Translations under genes and position numbers: made by a program
Source: a virus
DNA: 50,932 nt
Virus record (IMG/VR): IMGVR_UViG_3300042391_000121
Coordinates: 1 to 50,932 of that record
Direction: 5' to 3' (one strand)
Shown: piece after piece, positions 10,353 to 19,797 of the stretch
How positions within the stretch are numbered: position 1 is the first letter of the stretch
Layout of the letters: the number at the start of each line of letters is the position of its first letter
Notes under the pieces: model-generated
Told to the model about the DNA's origin: nothing
The model's database searches: none
Seen by the model: the letters and a program-made list of their open reading frames with translations, nothing else

Positions 10353-13226
10353 TTATTTGTTTACAATTAATGGAATTGCTTCAGGGCCCAAGCTTTTTAA
10401 TCTTTGTACTGCTATATTTAAATCCACCTCACCCTCTAGTTCTTGTACAGAAGACCTACCGTTTATATCTTTTGCATAAACAATAGGAAACCATAAACCA
10501 TTTTGAAATTTAAAGTTAGCTTTAATGTCTATTCCTTGAGGGGTTTTCATCATTCTTGGAAAATCAGATTTGTCAAAATACGAATCATTATTATAATATG
10601 TATTTACATCATTAGGATCTAATGTAGAAGTTCTTTGATTTGCATTTAATGAAACCTTTCTTCTAATAGCAGCAATAGAATTTGATTCATACAATGAAGC
10701 CATATTGATTCCTCTATTATTAGCTTCTTCGTCTGATATCACCATTCTTCCTGATACCTCCCCATTAGTATTATATGATACAAGTTGTGTAAGAATGTTA
10801 CCATTATTAGGATCTCTAAATGTTTTTGCTTGTACAACATCTGGATCTTTTTGACTAATTGCTGTAGCAAAGTTTTTAACTTCACTTTTGTCTGCATAGT
10901 TTTTACCGCTTTCAATATAGCTACCAGCCATTGTTTTTAAATCAAGATATGTTTTTCTATCTGTTTCAGCATCCCCTATAAGAATATCTAGTTTCATAGC
11001 AGGTTTAAAGTAAGTACTTTCTTTTAAAAGCTCTGCTTTTTTAGCAAGTGCTTTTGTAACCTTCTCATTATTAATTAAATTATATGCCTTATCTAATGAA
11101 CCTTTAAATGCTAAACTAGTAGCATCTGCAAAACCAGGTGCCATCTTTGAAACACCAAGACCATATCCTTGATCATTCCTTAAATATGTATCTCCACCAC
11201 CAAGAAAGCTGTAAATATTATTAGTAAGATCTTTAAACTCTCTAACTATAGCAGTTGGTACATCTAAAGTTTTAGTTGTACCAGTTCCATATCTATCAAG
11301 AACTGTAGGTAAAATAAAGGCTTTACCTCTACTAGCTAATCTTGCTTCTGCAGCTTTAGCAGCATTGACTTCTGCATCTGAAGTATAATCTCCAACTACT
11401 GATTTATGACCAGCTAAATAAATAGCAGCATCATTAAAATCTTGTTTATCTAATGTATATTTTTTACCATTATAATTAACATCAACATTTTTAATATCAG
11501 CATCTTTAAGTAAATTACCTAAATCTACTCCACCAGCTTCATTTGAAGCTTTTATGTTTATTGTTTTCTCTTCATCTAAAAGACCACTATATTCTTTCTG
11601 TGCTTCTTTATATGAATTAAGACGGTTTATTAAAGTTGGAGAAGCAGTAGATAAATTTTTAGTAACTCTTTGAACAGCACTTCCTCCTATTTGAGTTATA
11701 TAATCTTCAAGAGGTAACTTAGCTTTTTTTGCATTAGCCGCTAAGATTCTTTGAATAGATTCTAATCTAGTAAAACCAGATCCTCCCTTTTTCTTCATAT
11801 CAGCTGTAAGAACAGCATCGTTTGCAGGGTCTCCACTAAACATACTATCCCAAACAAATTCATAAGAAGAGTTTAAAAACTTTGCTCCCACTTCAGCTTT
11901 TTGTTTTTCAGCTTCTGCTATTATATCAACATCTGATGGATTCTCATCACGTGTAGGTCCATTACCATCACCACCCATATTAAAGCCTGGAAACATATTA
12001 TTAGACAAACCTTTCCCTTTACCCATCATTGCAATCTGTTTTGCATTCTCACGGTTAAGTTTATTTTCATTTGCTGTAAATGCTCTAGTCTCTCTAGCAT
12101 TGTTTATATCCCATTGTAACCTCTGAGCAAATCTAGATTGCTCATTTGCTTCTTGCATCATTTTAAAATTAGAATTCCATAAAGGATTCTCATGAGCTTC
12201 TACACTACTTCTAACAGATCCATATATAGATTTGTAATTACTTACAACTCCTTGCTTATATAAATATCCTTTTAGGGCATCTGGACTATCAATAGCTTGT
12301 TGAGCTAATTTATCATAACTAGATGTAATTGTGTCAACATTACCTTTAACAGCATCTATTTCTGTTTGTACATTTTTACCTAGTTTTTTATCTAGATTTA
12401 AGTCAGCTAGTTTATCTAAATATCCTCCAAGTGTAGCATCTCTTTGATCATAAAGCATATCAACTAATGCTTTAGGAGTATAACTTTTATAATTATATCT
12501 ACCACTAATTTGTAACTGTTGTCCCACTCTAGGGTCAGCCATGATTTGGTTAATAGCTCCTTCTACTTCTTGAGGAAGTCTACCTTCCTTTTTCATTCTC
12601 ATCATCACTGGAGAAGCAATGTAATTACCTTGCTTGTCTCTTGCATACGAACCATCTGCATTAGTTTGATATAATTCATCAAATGTATATCCACCTGGCT
12701 TGATAGCATCAAATGTTTCTTTTGCGTATTTATCTACATCAAAGAATGGAGTGTAGCTAGAATTAAACTTATATCCAGCTTTACCAGAAGTTAACCACTT
12801 TTGTACTTCAGAATTAAATAAGTCTACGTTAGCAGGATTAGATTTACCTTCATCAATAGCCTTTTGCATTTTCTCATTTTGCTCTCTATACCAATTAGCA
12901 GAAGAAACAGCATTTCTAACAACTGGATCTTTAACTATTTTAGTAGCCATTCCACCAACAGAATTAACTAATTGCTGGTTAGAGAAATCCCCAGCAGCAA
13001 CATACTTTAAGTTGTTTCCTAATTGATTAAGAGAAGACTGTAAATACTTTCTATCAGCATCTGTAGCTACAGGTAGTCCACCTATCTCATCCACATAGGC
13101 TTGGATTTTTTGCACACCTGCGTCATATTGAGCCTGCTTTTGCATGCCAACTTGAACCATTGCCTCAACTGGAAGCTGGGCAATGTAGGGATTAAAGGAT
13201 GATATCTGGTCTGTAAATGAAGCCAT
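10353..13226 (-). CDS. Large helical virion cargo/ejection protein candidate (957 aa)
   Basis: This gene sits directly upstream of the giant polymerase gene. Its first 80 residues (FNPYIAQLPVEAMVQVG, then QYDAGVQKIQAYVDEIGGLP) resemble, from memory, the start of a protein conserved next to the RNA polymerase in crAss-like phages. That neighbour is believed to be packaged in the virion as cargo. The sequence is charged and mostly helical by composition, with no signal peptide, no clear membrane segment and no catalytic motif that I recognise. The start codon lies about 10 nt downstream of a promoter-like sequence at 13241-13272, so this gene and the polymerase may have their own transcript. 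A role as an internal protein that protects, packages or escorts the polymerase during ejection is inferred from position only. Confidence -1.
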   Translation of the reverse strand: MASFTDQISSFNPYIAQLPVEAMVQVGMQKQAQYDAGVQKIQAYVDEIGGLPVATDADRKYLQSSLNQLGNNLKYVAAGDFSNQQLVNSVGGMATKIVKDPVVRNAVSSANWYREQNEKMQKAIDEGKSNPANVDLFNSEVQKWLTSGKAGYKFNSSYTPFFDVDKYAKETFDAIKPGGYTFDELYQTNADGSYARDKQGNYIASPVMMRMKKEGRLPQEVEGAINQIMADPRVGQQLQISGRYNYKSYTPKALVDMLYDQRDATLGGYLDKLADLNLDKKLGKNVQTEIDAVKGNVDTITSSYDKLAQQAIDSPDALKGYLYKQGVVSNYKSIYGSVRSSVEAHENPLWNSNFKMMQEANEQSRFAQRLQWDINNARETRAFTANENKLNRENAKQIAMMGKGKGLSNNMFPGFNMGGDGNGPTRDENPSDVDIIAEAEKQKAEVGAKFLNSSYEFVWDSMFSGDPANDAVLTADMKKKGGSGFTRLESIQRILAANAKKAKLPLEDYITQIGGSAVQRVTKNLSTASPTLINRLNSYKEAQKEYSGLLDEEKTINIKASNEAGGVDLGNLLKDADIKNVDVNYNGKKYTLDKQDFNDAAIYLAGHKSVVGDYTSDAEVNAAKAAEARLASRGKAFILPTVLDRYGTGTTKTLDVPTAIVREFKDLTNNIYSFLGGGDTYLRNDQGYGLGVSKMAPGFADATSLAFKGSLDKAYNLINNEKVTKALAKKAELLKESTYFKPAMKLDILIGDAETDRKTYLDLKTMAGSYIESGKNYADKSEVKNFATAISQKDPDVVQAKTFRDPNNGNILTQLVSYNTNGEVSGRMVISDEEANNRGINMASLYESNSIAAIRRKVSLNANQRTSTLDPNDVNTYYNNDSYFDKSDFPRMMKTPQGIDIKANFKFQNGLWFPIVYAKDINGRSSVQELEGEVDLNIAVQRLKSLGPEAIPLIVNK

Positions 13227-13240
13227 AATGTATGAATTAG

Positions 13241-13272
13241 CAAATGTAATTTAAAATATTATATATACCAAG
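13241..13272 (-). promoter_or_regulatory. Bacteroidota-type promoter, weaker match, before the cargo/RNAP pair
   Basis: Read on the minus strand this is CTTG, 20 nt, TACATTTG. The -7 box fits TAnnTTTG exactly and the -33 box has one mismatch to TTTG. The expected start site lies about 10 nt before the ATG at 13226. The -33 box overlaps the left arm of the inverted repeat at 13264-13302, so binding there could affect promoter use. Confidence -1.
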
Positions 13273-13302
13273 AGAAATAACAGTTTTGGTTAACTTGGTA
13301 TA
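13264..13302. repeat. 9-bp perfect inverted repeat in the gap between two cargo genes
   Basis: The arms TATACCAAG (13264-13272) and CTTGGTATA (13294-13302) are perfect complements separated by 21 nt. They lie in the 86-nt gap after the 1,296-aa gene. As RNA this would be a hairpin; no good T-run follows on the minus strand, so a terminator role is doubtful. It could be an operator or an RNA processing site. Confidence -1.
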
Positions 13303-13312
13303 ACTGAATTAG

Positions 13313-16300
13313 TTATAGATTTTTGAGTGCTTTTACTATAGCACCATTTCTAGCAGTTGTCTTGGTTGTCTTAGGTTTCTTGGCAGCTTTAGCTTGTTCT
13401 ACAAATTTAGTATAGTCATCCCAAGTTGGTAACTTAATACCTGTATCTGGAACACTTTGGGTACCTTCTGTTTCTGAATTGTATACAACTGGCATATTTA
13501 TGTTAGCAAGACCATTCAAATTTCTAGCTCTCATATCTTTACCAAATCTGTAGTTATATAAGTTCTCATAAGTATTCAATTGTTTGGTAGCAAGTTCATT
13601 CTGAAGCATCTTAGCACTAATAGAATTAAGAGCCGTAATTGCTTGAGCTTTAGTATTGCTCTTAGCTTTAGATTGTCTTTCATATTGATTATCAAGAATT
13701 GCTAAGTTCTTAAGCTGAGCATCATTCATAATATCTCTGTTCTTGCTATATATAGCAGCTTTATTAGCTTGATTCACTCTAAATTGATTAGCTAATACAC
13801 TAGAGTTAGCACCGTATTTTTGTGCAGCCAAGGCAGCCATTGCTTCAGGATTTCCATTAGCCTGTCTTAACATTGCGTTGAAATCAGACTGATTAGCATT
13901 TAACTGATCCTGGAAAGAAACATCATACGGAGTGTCTAACATTGGGTTGTACAATTGAGCTTGTACAGGTTCAAGTTGGTTATTAGCCAGAGCGTATTGT
14001 TCTCCTAATGTTTGTCTATAATCAAAAGGGTTCTTAGTAAACGGTCTTAAATAGTTTAACCCCTCATTAACCACAACTTCCCAAGGAAACTTTTGTTTAG
14101 GAGGAGTTGGGGATGTGCCTGGTGGCACTACAGGGTCAATAGGAGTTTCACTAGGAGGAATTACTGTTCTTGGAGGAAGAGGGATTTTAGTTTTAGTAGT
14201 CTTAGCAGCATTATCTAATGCAGCCATGTATTGTTTAGTTCTCTTACCAAAGATAGAATCTTCATTCCCACGTAAGTCATCAAGTTTATATTTATTCTTT
14301 TTTGCATAAGCAGTAAGAGGTTCTTTGCCTATAACAGCTTTTGCATATTCAGGGAATAACTTATGATATTCTTGTTGAAACTTTTTAACATCTGTTCCTT
14401 TCTTAGTCTTTTCAGCTTTTGCATATAACTCTTTAATCATTGCGTACTTGTCCTCATCTACTGTAGGAAGACCTGGAGCAGCTGGTGCATTTGTAGGATC
14501 TTGTGTAGGAGCAAATGGATCTTCTCCTTCAAAATCCATATGGAATCCAGCTTGTGCCTTTTCTATGGCAGCACCATATTTTGCTTGGTTTGAGTTCACG
14601 TTATCTTTTTTAAGTTTTAAGTTTCCTTTTAATACGTCTTCAGAAAACTTTTTAGGGTCTTCATATCCATATTCGTTTGCTGTGTCAAGAATAGCGTTCT
14701 GTCCAGCAGCTAATTTCTTTTTCTTATCAGCAATAATCTTCTTACCTAGATCAGCTCCAAAATTATTAGCTAATGCAGAGTTCATTCCCAATTGACCACC
14801 AATAGATCCATCATCAGAAATCAACGCTAAATCTGAAGCCTTCTGTTGTATTTTGTTTAATTTTATTTCTTCCTTATTTAAACCAAATACAGCTTTCTTA
14901 AACTTAACTCCTTTCAACTTCTCATCTCCAGCAGACTTAGCTACATAGTCAGGAATATGGATGTCTCCATAAACAACTACATCATCAGACTCACCACCAT
15001 TATTAAACTTCTGAATTGGTTCATTCTCTACCTCTACAACATTATCACCATATTGAACACCAATTCCTGTTTGTCCTTTACCATTAGATTTCTCATGAGA
15101 GTTACCTTCAGCTTCTACACTATCTCCTAAGTATTCATTGTGAGAAACTGTATTAAGCTTACCGCCCCATAATGTTTTCAAATCACCACCGTAAGCCATT
15201 TGTCCACCATACTCCATATTAGGTGCTGTATATCCTGGTAATCCACCAGGCATAGTATCATTCATTTGTTGCATGTATCCTTGAGCCTTCTTCTCATTTA
15301 ACATATCATATCTATCCATGATTTGTTTTTTACCAATCAAGTTAAGGAATGGTCTACGCTCTTCTGTTCTACGAAGTTCATTTACAGCAGGTTGCCCTTC
15401 TGTAGCCATTCTTGTAAACTCTGAAAACTTATTACCATTATCTCTACCATATGAATAAACTTCCTGAGATGGTTGGTTATCATAATAGTCTTTAGTGTAT
15501 TGAGCACTTGTAAAGTCTTGATTATAATTACTTCTACCATTTCTATTTGTATCAGTAGTATTCATTTGTGTATAAGCTTTAATATTGCTCAATCGTGGAT
15601 TTGCCATAGCACCACCAGTAGGTGCAACTTCTACACCTGGTTCATTTGTTCTCTTCATCCATTTACCATACTGAGCTCTATCTGTATACATAGCTGCAGC
15701 ACTAGGAGGAGTGTATTCTCTTAAGTGGCCACCAGCACGTAACATATCAGCATCATTAGGAGGTGCTAATAGATTTTTCATTCTATAGTCACCAAATGAA
15801 GCAATCACTTGTGGTTGCCAATCATTACTTACCCATCCACCATTTTCCATGTTACTAGAATACTGAGACTGAATAGATTTAGCACCTTGAGCCCAAGCAG
15901 ATCTTTCTACATTCTTTTCAGTTTGATCTTGAAAACCAGCAAGCTTATTAGCATCATCTGCACCACCAAGTAAGTTACCAGCAACCTTTCCTAAGAACCC
16001 ACCCACTTGTCCACCAAGAGGACCAAAGAATGCAGAACCAATTGCAGATCCTACACCTTTACCAATAGATGCTTGACCTGAGTCTTGGAAGTAATCTCCA
16101 AACTCTGCAGTAGGAATGCCGCCACCATAAGCATATTGTTTAGGATTGCTATCATCTAATGGTTCATATCCAAGATCCATATATAAATTGCTAGGAGCAT
16201 ATGTGTTTTGAATCTCTGCACCATATTGTGCATTTAATACATTACTGCCTGTACCATAACTAGGAGACATTTGATTAGGACCAAACTTTTGATCTTCTGG

Positions 16301-17203
16301 TCTCAAAAACTTATTTTTCTGTATACCCACTGGACTTGACTCAGCTGCTTGTGCTGTAAGTCCTGAGATTTGAGCTGATTGATCAGCTTGTTTAATTGCT
16401 GCCTTTTGTTGTTTAATTTGACCAATGCCATTTATAATATCTGGAGCAGCTTGTAATGCACTACCAGCAGCACCAGCCCAATCAAATCCTTCACCACTAG
16501 GAACACCCTCACTTAATCCTAAAGCATCTGTATCAGCCTTACTAACACTGCCAGAAGCATTATCAACCATACCAGTCTTTGTATTAAAAGTAGCTGTGCT
16601 CTTTTTTCCTTGTCCAAAAATACCTGTTGTAAAAGGTGAGTCTATAGGAGATGATGCTTTTTTTGTATTACCAAATAAACCTCTTGGACCAGACATCCAG
16701 TTATCCTGCTTCTTATCCATAAGATTCTTACCAGCAGTCTTTGCAAAACCTCCAACCTTGCTACCTATACCTTTAAGAAACTTACCAAATTGAGCTTCTT
16801 CAACACTAGTCATATCTCCTCCACCTTCACCAAACAAAGCTGCAATATTCTTAAGTCCACCTAATGCTTCTTGTGTACCATCAGATTTACCAGCAGCAAT
16901 AGTTTGAGCATTTGCTTCATCAGCCATCATCTTTTGCTGAGTCATATATTGATTCTTACTCATACCTAAATTGGTAGCTTGTGCTCCAACTAGTGCATCA
17001 TCAAAATTAAAGCCTGCTTGAGCTTGAGGAGGATTAGCAAAGTCTGTAAGCTGGGTCAATTGAGTGTCAACCATCTTGGCACCCATAGCAGCTTTCTTAA
17101 GCTGTTTACCATGCTTAGCCATAAATGCTTCTTCTGTAGGAAACTTCTTGTAGAATTCCTTTTCAGACTTTACTTTAGCGATCTTTAAGATTTGATCTTT
17201 CAT
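13313..17203 (-). CDS. Large virion cargo protein with glycine zippers and a peptidoglycan-binding-like segment (1,296 aa)
   Basis: No single family is recognised for the whole protein. A stretch at about residues 373-413 (IGKGVGSAIGSAFFGPLGG and onward) is a Gly/Ala hydrophobic zipper of the kind seen in phage ejection proteins that enter membranes; a shorter one lies near 138-160. Residues about 660-800 contain repeated YGG motifs and a region resembling other crAss-like cargo proteins. Residues about 935-1000 (VKKFQQEY, then IFGKRTKQYMAAL) resemble the PG_binding_1 fold, where a Q near the start and a G-x-x-T near the end are typical. A proline-rich linker (about 1000-1040) leads to a helical C-terminal region with many Asn, Gln and Ala. 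It stands between the ADP-ribosyltransferase-like gene and the polymerase pair. A role in carrying cargo across the cell envelope is inference. Confidence -1.
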   Translation of the reverse strand: MKDQILKIAKVKSEKEFYKKFPTEEAFMAKHGKQLKKAAMGAKMVDTQLTQLTDFANPPQAQAGFNFDDALVGAQATNLGMSKNQYMTQQKMMADEANAQTIAAGKSDGTQEALGGLKNIAALFGEGGGDMTSVEEAQFGKFLKGIGSKVGGFAKTAGKNLMDKKQDNWMSGPRGLFGNTKKASSPIDSPFTTGIFGQGKKSTATFNTKTGMVDNASGSVSKADTDALGLSEGVPSGEGFDWAGAAGSALQAAPDIINGIGQIKQQKAAIKQADQSAQISGLTAQAAESSPVGIQKNKFLRPEDQKFGPNQMSPSYGTGSNVLNAQYGAEIQNTYAPSNLYMDLGYEPLDDSNPKQYAYGGGIPTAEFGDYFQDSGQASIGKGVGSAIGSAFFGPLGGQVGGFLGKVAGNLLGGADDANKLAGFQDQTEKNVERSAWAQGAKSIQSQYSSNMENGGWVSNDWQPQVIASFGDYRMKNLLAPPNDADMLRAGGHLREYTPPSAAAMYTDRAQYGKWMKRTNEPGVEVAPTGGAMANPRLSNIKAYTQMNTTDTNRNGRSNYNQDFTSAQYTKDYYDNQPSQEVYSYGRDNGNKFSEFTRMATEGQPAVNELRRTEERRPFLNLIGKKQIMDRYDMLNEKKAQGYMQQMNDTMPGGLPGYTAPNMEYGGQMAYGGDLKTLWGGKLNTVSHNEYLGDSVEAEGNSHEKSNGKGQTGIGVQYGDNVVEVENEPIQKFNNGGESDDVVVYGDIHIPDYVAKSAGDEKLKGVKFKKAVFGLNKEEIKLNKIQQKASDLALISDDGSIGGQLGMNSALANNFGADLGKKIIADKKKKLAAGQNAILDTANEYGYEDPKKFSEDVLKGNLKLKKDNVNSNQAKYGAAIEKAQAGFHMDFEGEDPFAPTQDPTNAPAAPGLPTVDEDKYAMIKELYAKAEKTKKGTDVKKFQQEYHKLFPEYAKAVIGKEPLTAYAKKNKYKLDDLRGNEDSIFGKRTKQYMAALDNAAKTTKTKIPLPPRTVIPPSETPIDPVVPPGTSPTPPKQKFPWEVVVNEGLNYLRPFTKNPFDYRQTLGEQYALANNQLEPVQAQLYNPMLDTPYDVSFQDQLNANQSDFNAMLRQANGNPEAMAALAAQKYGANSSVLANQFRVNQANKAAIYSKNRDIMNDAQLKNLAILDNQYERQSKAKSNTKAQAITALNSISAKMLQNELATKQLNTYENLYNYRFGKDMRARNLNGLANINMPVVYNSETEGTQSVPDTGIKLPTWDDYTKFVEQAKAAKKPKTTKTTARNGAIVKALKNL

Positions 17204-17223
17204 ATTATAATCTATTGTATGAT

Positions 17224-19797
17224 TTATTTATATTTACTTAGCCAGCCACCATTTTTCTTTTGTGAAGCTCTTTCTATTCCAGCAACTCCTACTGCAGGAA
17301 GAAGAGCTTTATATATATTTGGATTGTTCATATCAAACATTCCATTGTTACCTACAGCTGATTTAAGTTGTTTATTTGTTGGAAACACTATTTCATATGC
17401 GTCATTCCAAGGTCTAACGTTTGTTACATTAGGGTGTTTATTAGCAATAGCAGCATCATATCCAGTCAATCTTTCTTCAATAGGTATTTCTCCTTTCCAA
17501 TTTGCTGTTCTATTAAAATTAAACAAATCTCTTTTACCTCCTTCATTAACTAATTGTTCAGAACTAATTGGATTATTAGCTTGACCATATAATTCATAAA
17601 CAGTAGGAGTATGTTCTTTTCCTCCTATAAATGAACGTGAAGAATAAGCATAACTATCAGCAACTGTTTTTGATGGTGTTGTATATATTCCAACTCCTGA
17701 ATATCCAGCATCTCCTCTTTGAAATAATGCAGGGTCAAAAACATTAAACCTTTCTGGAGCTCCATGGTATAACATAATTGGAGAACCATCTGGATTTACT
17801 AACTTAGAGTTACCAAATGCCTTTTTAAAGTTTTGACTTTGCTGTTGTACAAACTGTTCAGGAGTTCCTTTAAATTCACTACCATCAGGATTTTTCATCC
17901 ATACATCATTGGCTTTAGTAGAGTTTTCTATATTAATATACTCCTCCATTAACTTTTTATTCTTAGGAATTTCAGGATTCCATTTAGCCCAGTCTATTTC
18001 AGATACTTTTGTTGATTTATTTTTAGAAACTTCTTTATATCCTTTTAACCAATCTTTCTTTAATATCTTACCTTCAGTTGTAGGTATATCTCTTTGAGCT
18101 ATTTGACTCCATTCTTTTTTACCATATCTTTTTCCCCAGTCAGAAGCTGCTCTTGGTACCTCAGCAATAAATCCTTGTCCATACTGATCTGCTATATCAA
18201 ATCTAGGACTATAGTAAGCTTTACTAAATTGTCTAGTAGTATTAAAGTTACCTATACTAGTGGGAGTTACATTTTGTTTAGCTCTAAACAGACCACTCTG
18301 TACTGCATCTTCCATTCCTTCTTTTCCAAGCCCTCTATACATCATTCCTTCTGTAGGTTTAAATGCATAAGGATTTAGTTTATATGCATTAGAAAGTAAT
18401 CCAGACTCCATTGATTGAGCAACTTTTCCTGGAACTTTCAAAGCACTTCCTAAAGGATCTATTCCTAATGCTCCTGTACCAGCAGCTAATGCCAAAGATG
18501 TTGCAATAGCTTTTGGGTCTCTTGCTGCAATTGATTCTCCTAAAGCATCTGCTAAGACACCTACATATGTAGCTGGATTTAAGTAATCATCAAACATTTC
18601 TCCCACTCCACCAACACTCTCAGGAAACAATCTAGCTTTTTCTGCTATATTAAAACTACCAGGAACATTTACATCTCCTTTTGTTTTTCTTTTAGCTGCT
18701 CTTTCAGCTATAATTTTTTCATCACGTTCTTTGGTTCTTTTTTGAGTTTCTTTATTTATTCTAGCATTCTCTTCTTGTTCTTTCTTTGTAAGAGGTCTTA
18801 TAGGAGCAGCAACTCTTGTAGCATCTTGACGCATTGGTTCAGGATATTTATCTAACCAACCACCACCTTGCATCATTGGATATTCTGTAACCTTATCACC
18901 ATCAAACTTGTAATCTTCTCCAGGTTGCATCATCTTTGTATCACCTGTATCAGATACACCAAGAACAGGATAGTCAACTCCCTGCATTGTTATTTCATTA
19001 GAACCTATCTCTGTAATCTCACCTGGGTGAGCCCATTGTCCTCTGTCATCTTTAATAACAGAACCATCTTTACTTATATTGTTAGGTTTCCAATCAAGTC
19101 CATTCTGATAAAACTCCATCTCACCACCATTCTGTAATGTATGTCCTTTTTTCTTTAATTTGTTAAAGTGGTTTATATACTTTAACATATCTAAATAACT
19201 AACACTTGATGGTGTATTTTTCATAGCACCTGCAAGACCTATCTTAGACCAATTAGTATTTAATAATTTAGTAAGTTCTTCTTTAGGTAATTCCTGTACT
19301 TTATTCTGAACCTCTTTAATAATTGGGTCCATAGGAGGTATGTTTCTATTAGAAGCAACAGAAAATCCTGCTATAGTTTTATTAAGAAAATCTTTAGTTG
19401 AATATGGAAGTTTATCATAACTATCTTGTGTTCCTATAGCATCAAATACTTTATTTTCTATTGGAGCATATAATTCATTATATCTTTCTTTTTGAATATC
19501 TTTACCATTCTGAGCACTTGCTTTAGTCTTCTTAGTATACTTACCATTAGCAGGAGCTGAGCCAGCTACACGTGCGTACGTGAACCCTACAGCACCTGGT
19601 AAGCTACCACCCATAGCAAACTGACCTCCCCATGCAGGAGAATAGTTTCTACCTGTTGTATCATAACCATCTCCTACGTAACCAGGACCTACAGATACTT
19701 CTACATCATTAGGATTAAACTTTAGGTCATAGTTATCTTTAGTCTTTTTCTTTAAGACCATTCCTCCTTGCTCGTATTTATTTAACCACTTAGCCAT
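17224..19797 (-). CDS. Virion cargo protein with two ADP-ribosyltransferase-like domains (857 aa)
   Basis: The N-terminal half (to about residue 310) is a structural-type region with ITMQGVDYPVLGVSDTGD and MMQPGEDYKF, a pattern I recall from crAss-like and other Bacteroidota phage virion proteins. Residues 484-590 hold a first ART-like domain: YRGLG (R488), then FSKAYYSPRFDIADQYG and FIAEVP (E546), fitting an R-S-E layout. Residues 674-830 hold a second: MLYHGAP (H678), GYSGVGIYTTP (Y705) and VYELYG (E735), fitting the H-Y-E layout of the ART-PolyVal type. The motif (G)WLxKY occurs at residues 4-8, 313-318 and 850-856. Residues 71-78 (GFTYARVA) are identical to a peptide in the capsid protein N-terminus. 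Its ATG overlaps the previous stop by one base. Likely an injected effector that modifies a host target, by analogy to T4 Alt; activity is not shown. Confidence -1.
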   Translation of the reverse strand: MAKWLNKYEQGGMVLKKKTKDNYDLKFNPNDVEVSVGPGYVGDGYDTTGRNYSPAWGGQFAMGGSLPGAVGFTYARVAGSAPANGKYTKKTKASAQNGKDIQKERYNELYAPIENKVFDAIGTQDSYDKLPYSTKDFLNKTIAGFSVASNRNIPPMDPIIKEVQNKVQELPKEELTKLLNTNWSKIGLAGAMKNTPSSVSYLDMLKYINHFNKLKKKGHTLQNGGEMEFYQNGLDWKPNNISKDGSVIKDDRGQWAHPGEITEIGSNEITMQGVDYPVLGVSDTGDTKMMQPGEDYKFDGDKVTEYPMMQGGGWLDKYPEPMRQDATRVAAPIRPLTKKEQEENARINKETQKRTKERDEKIIAERAAKRKTKGDVNVPGSFNIAEKARLFPESVGGVGEMFDDYLNPATYVGVLADALGESIAARDPKAIATSLALAAGTGALGIDPLGSALKVPGKVAQSMESGLLSNAYKLNPYAFKPTEGMMYRGLGKEGMEDAVQSGLFRAKQNVTPTSIGNFNTTRQFSKAYYSPRFDIADQYGQGFIAEVPRAASDWGKRYGKKEWSQIAQRDIPTTEGKILKKDWLKGYKEVSKNKSTKVSEIDWAKWNPEIPKNKKLMEEYINIENSTKANDVWMKNPDGSEFKGTPEQFVQQQSQNFKKAFGNSKLVNPDGSPIMLYHGAPERFNVFDPALFQRGDAGYSGVGIYTTPSKTVADSYAYSSRSFIGGKEHTPTVYELYGQANNPISSEQLVNEGGKRDLFNFNRTANWKGEIPIEERLTGYDAAIANKHPNVTNVRPWNDAYEIVFPTNKQLKSAVGNNGMFDMNNPNIYKALLPAVGVAGIERASQKKNGGWLSKYK

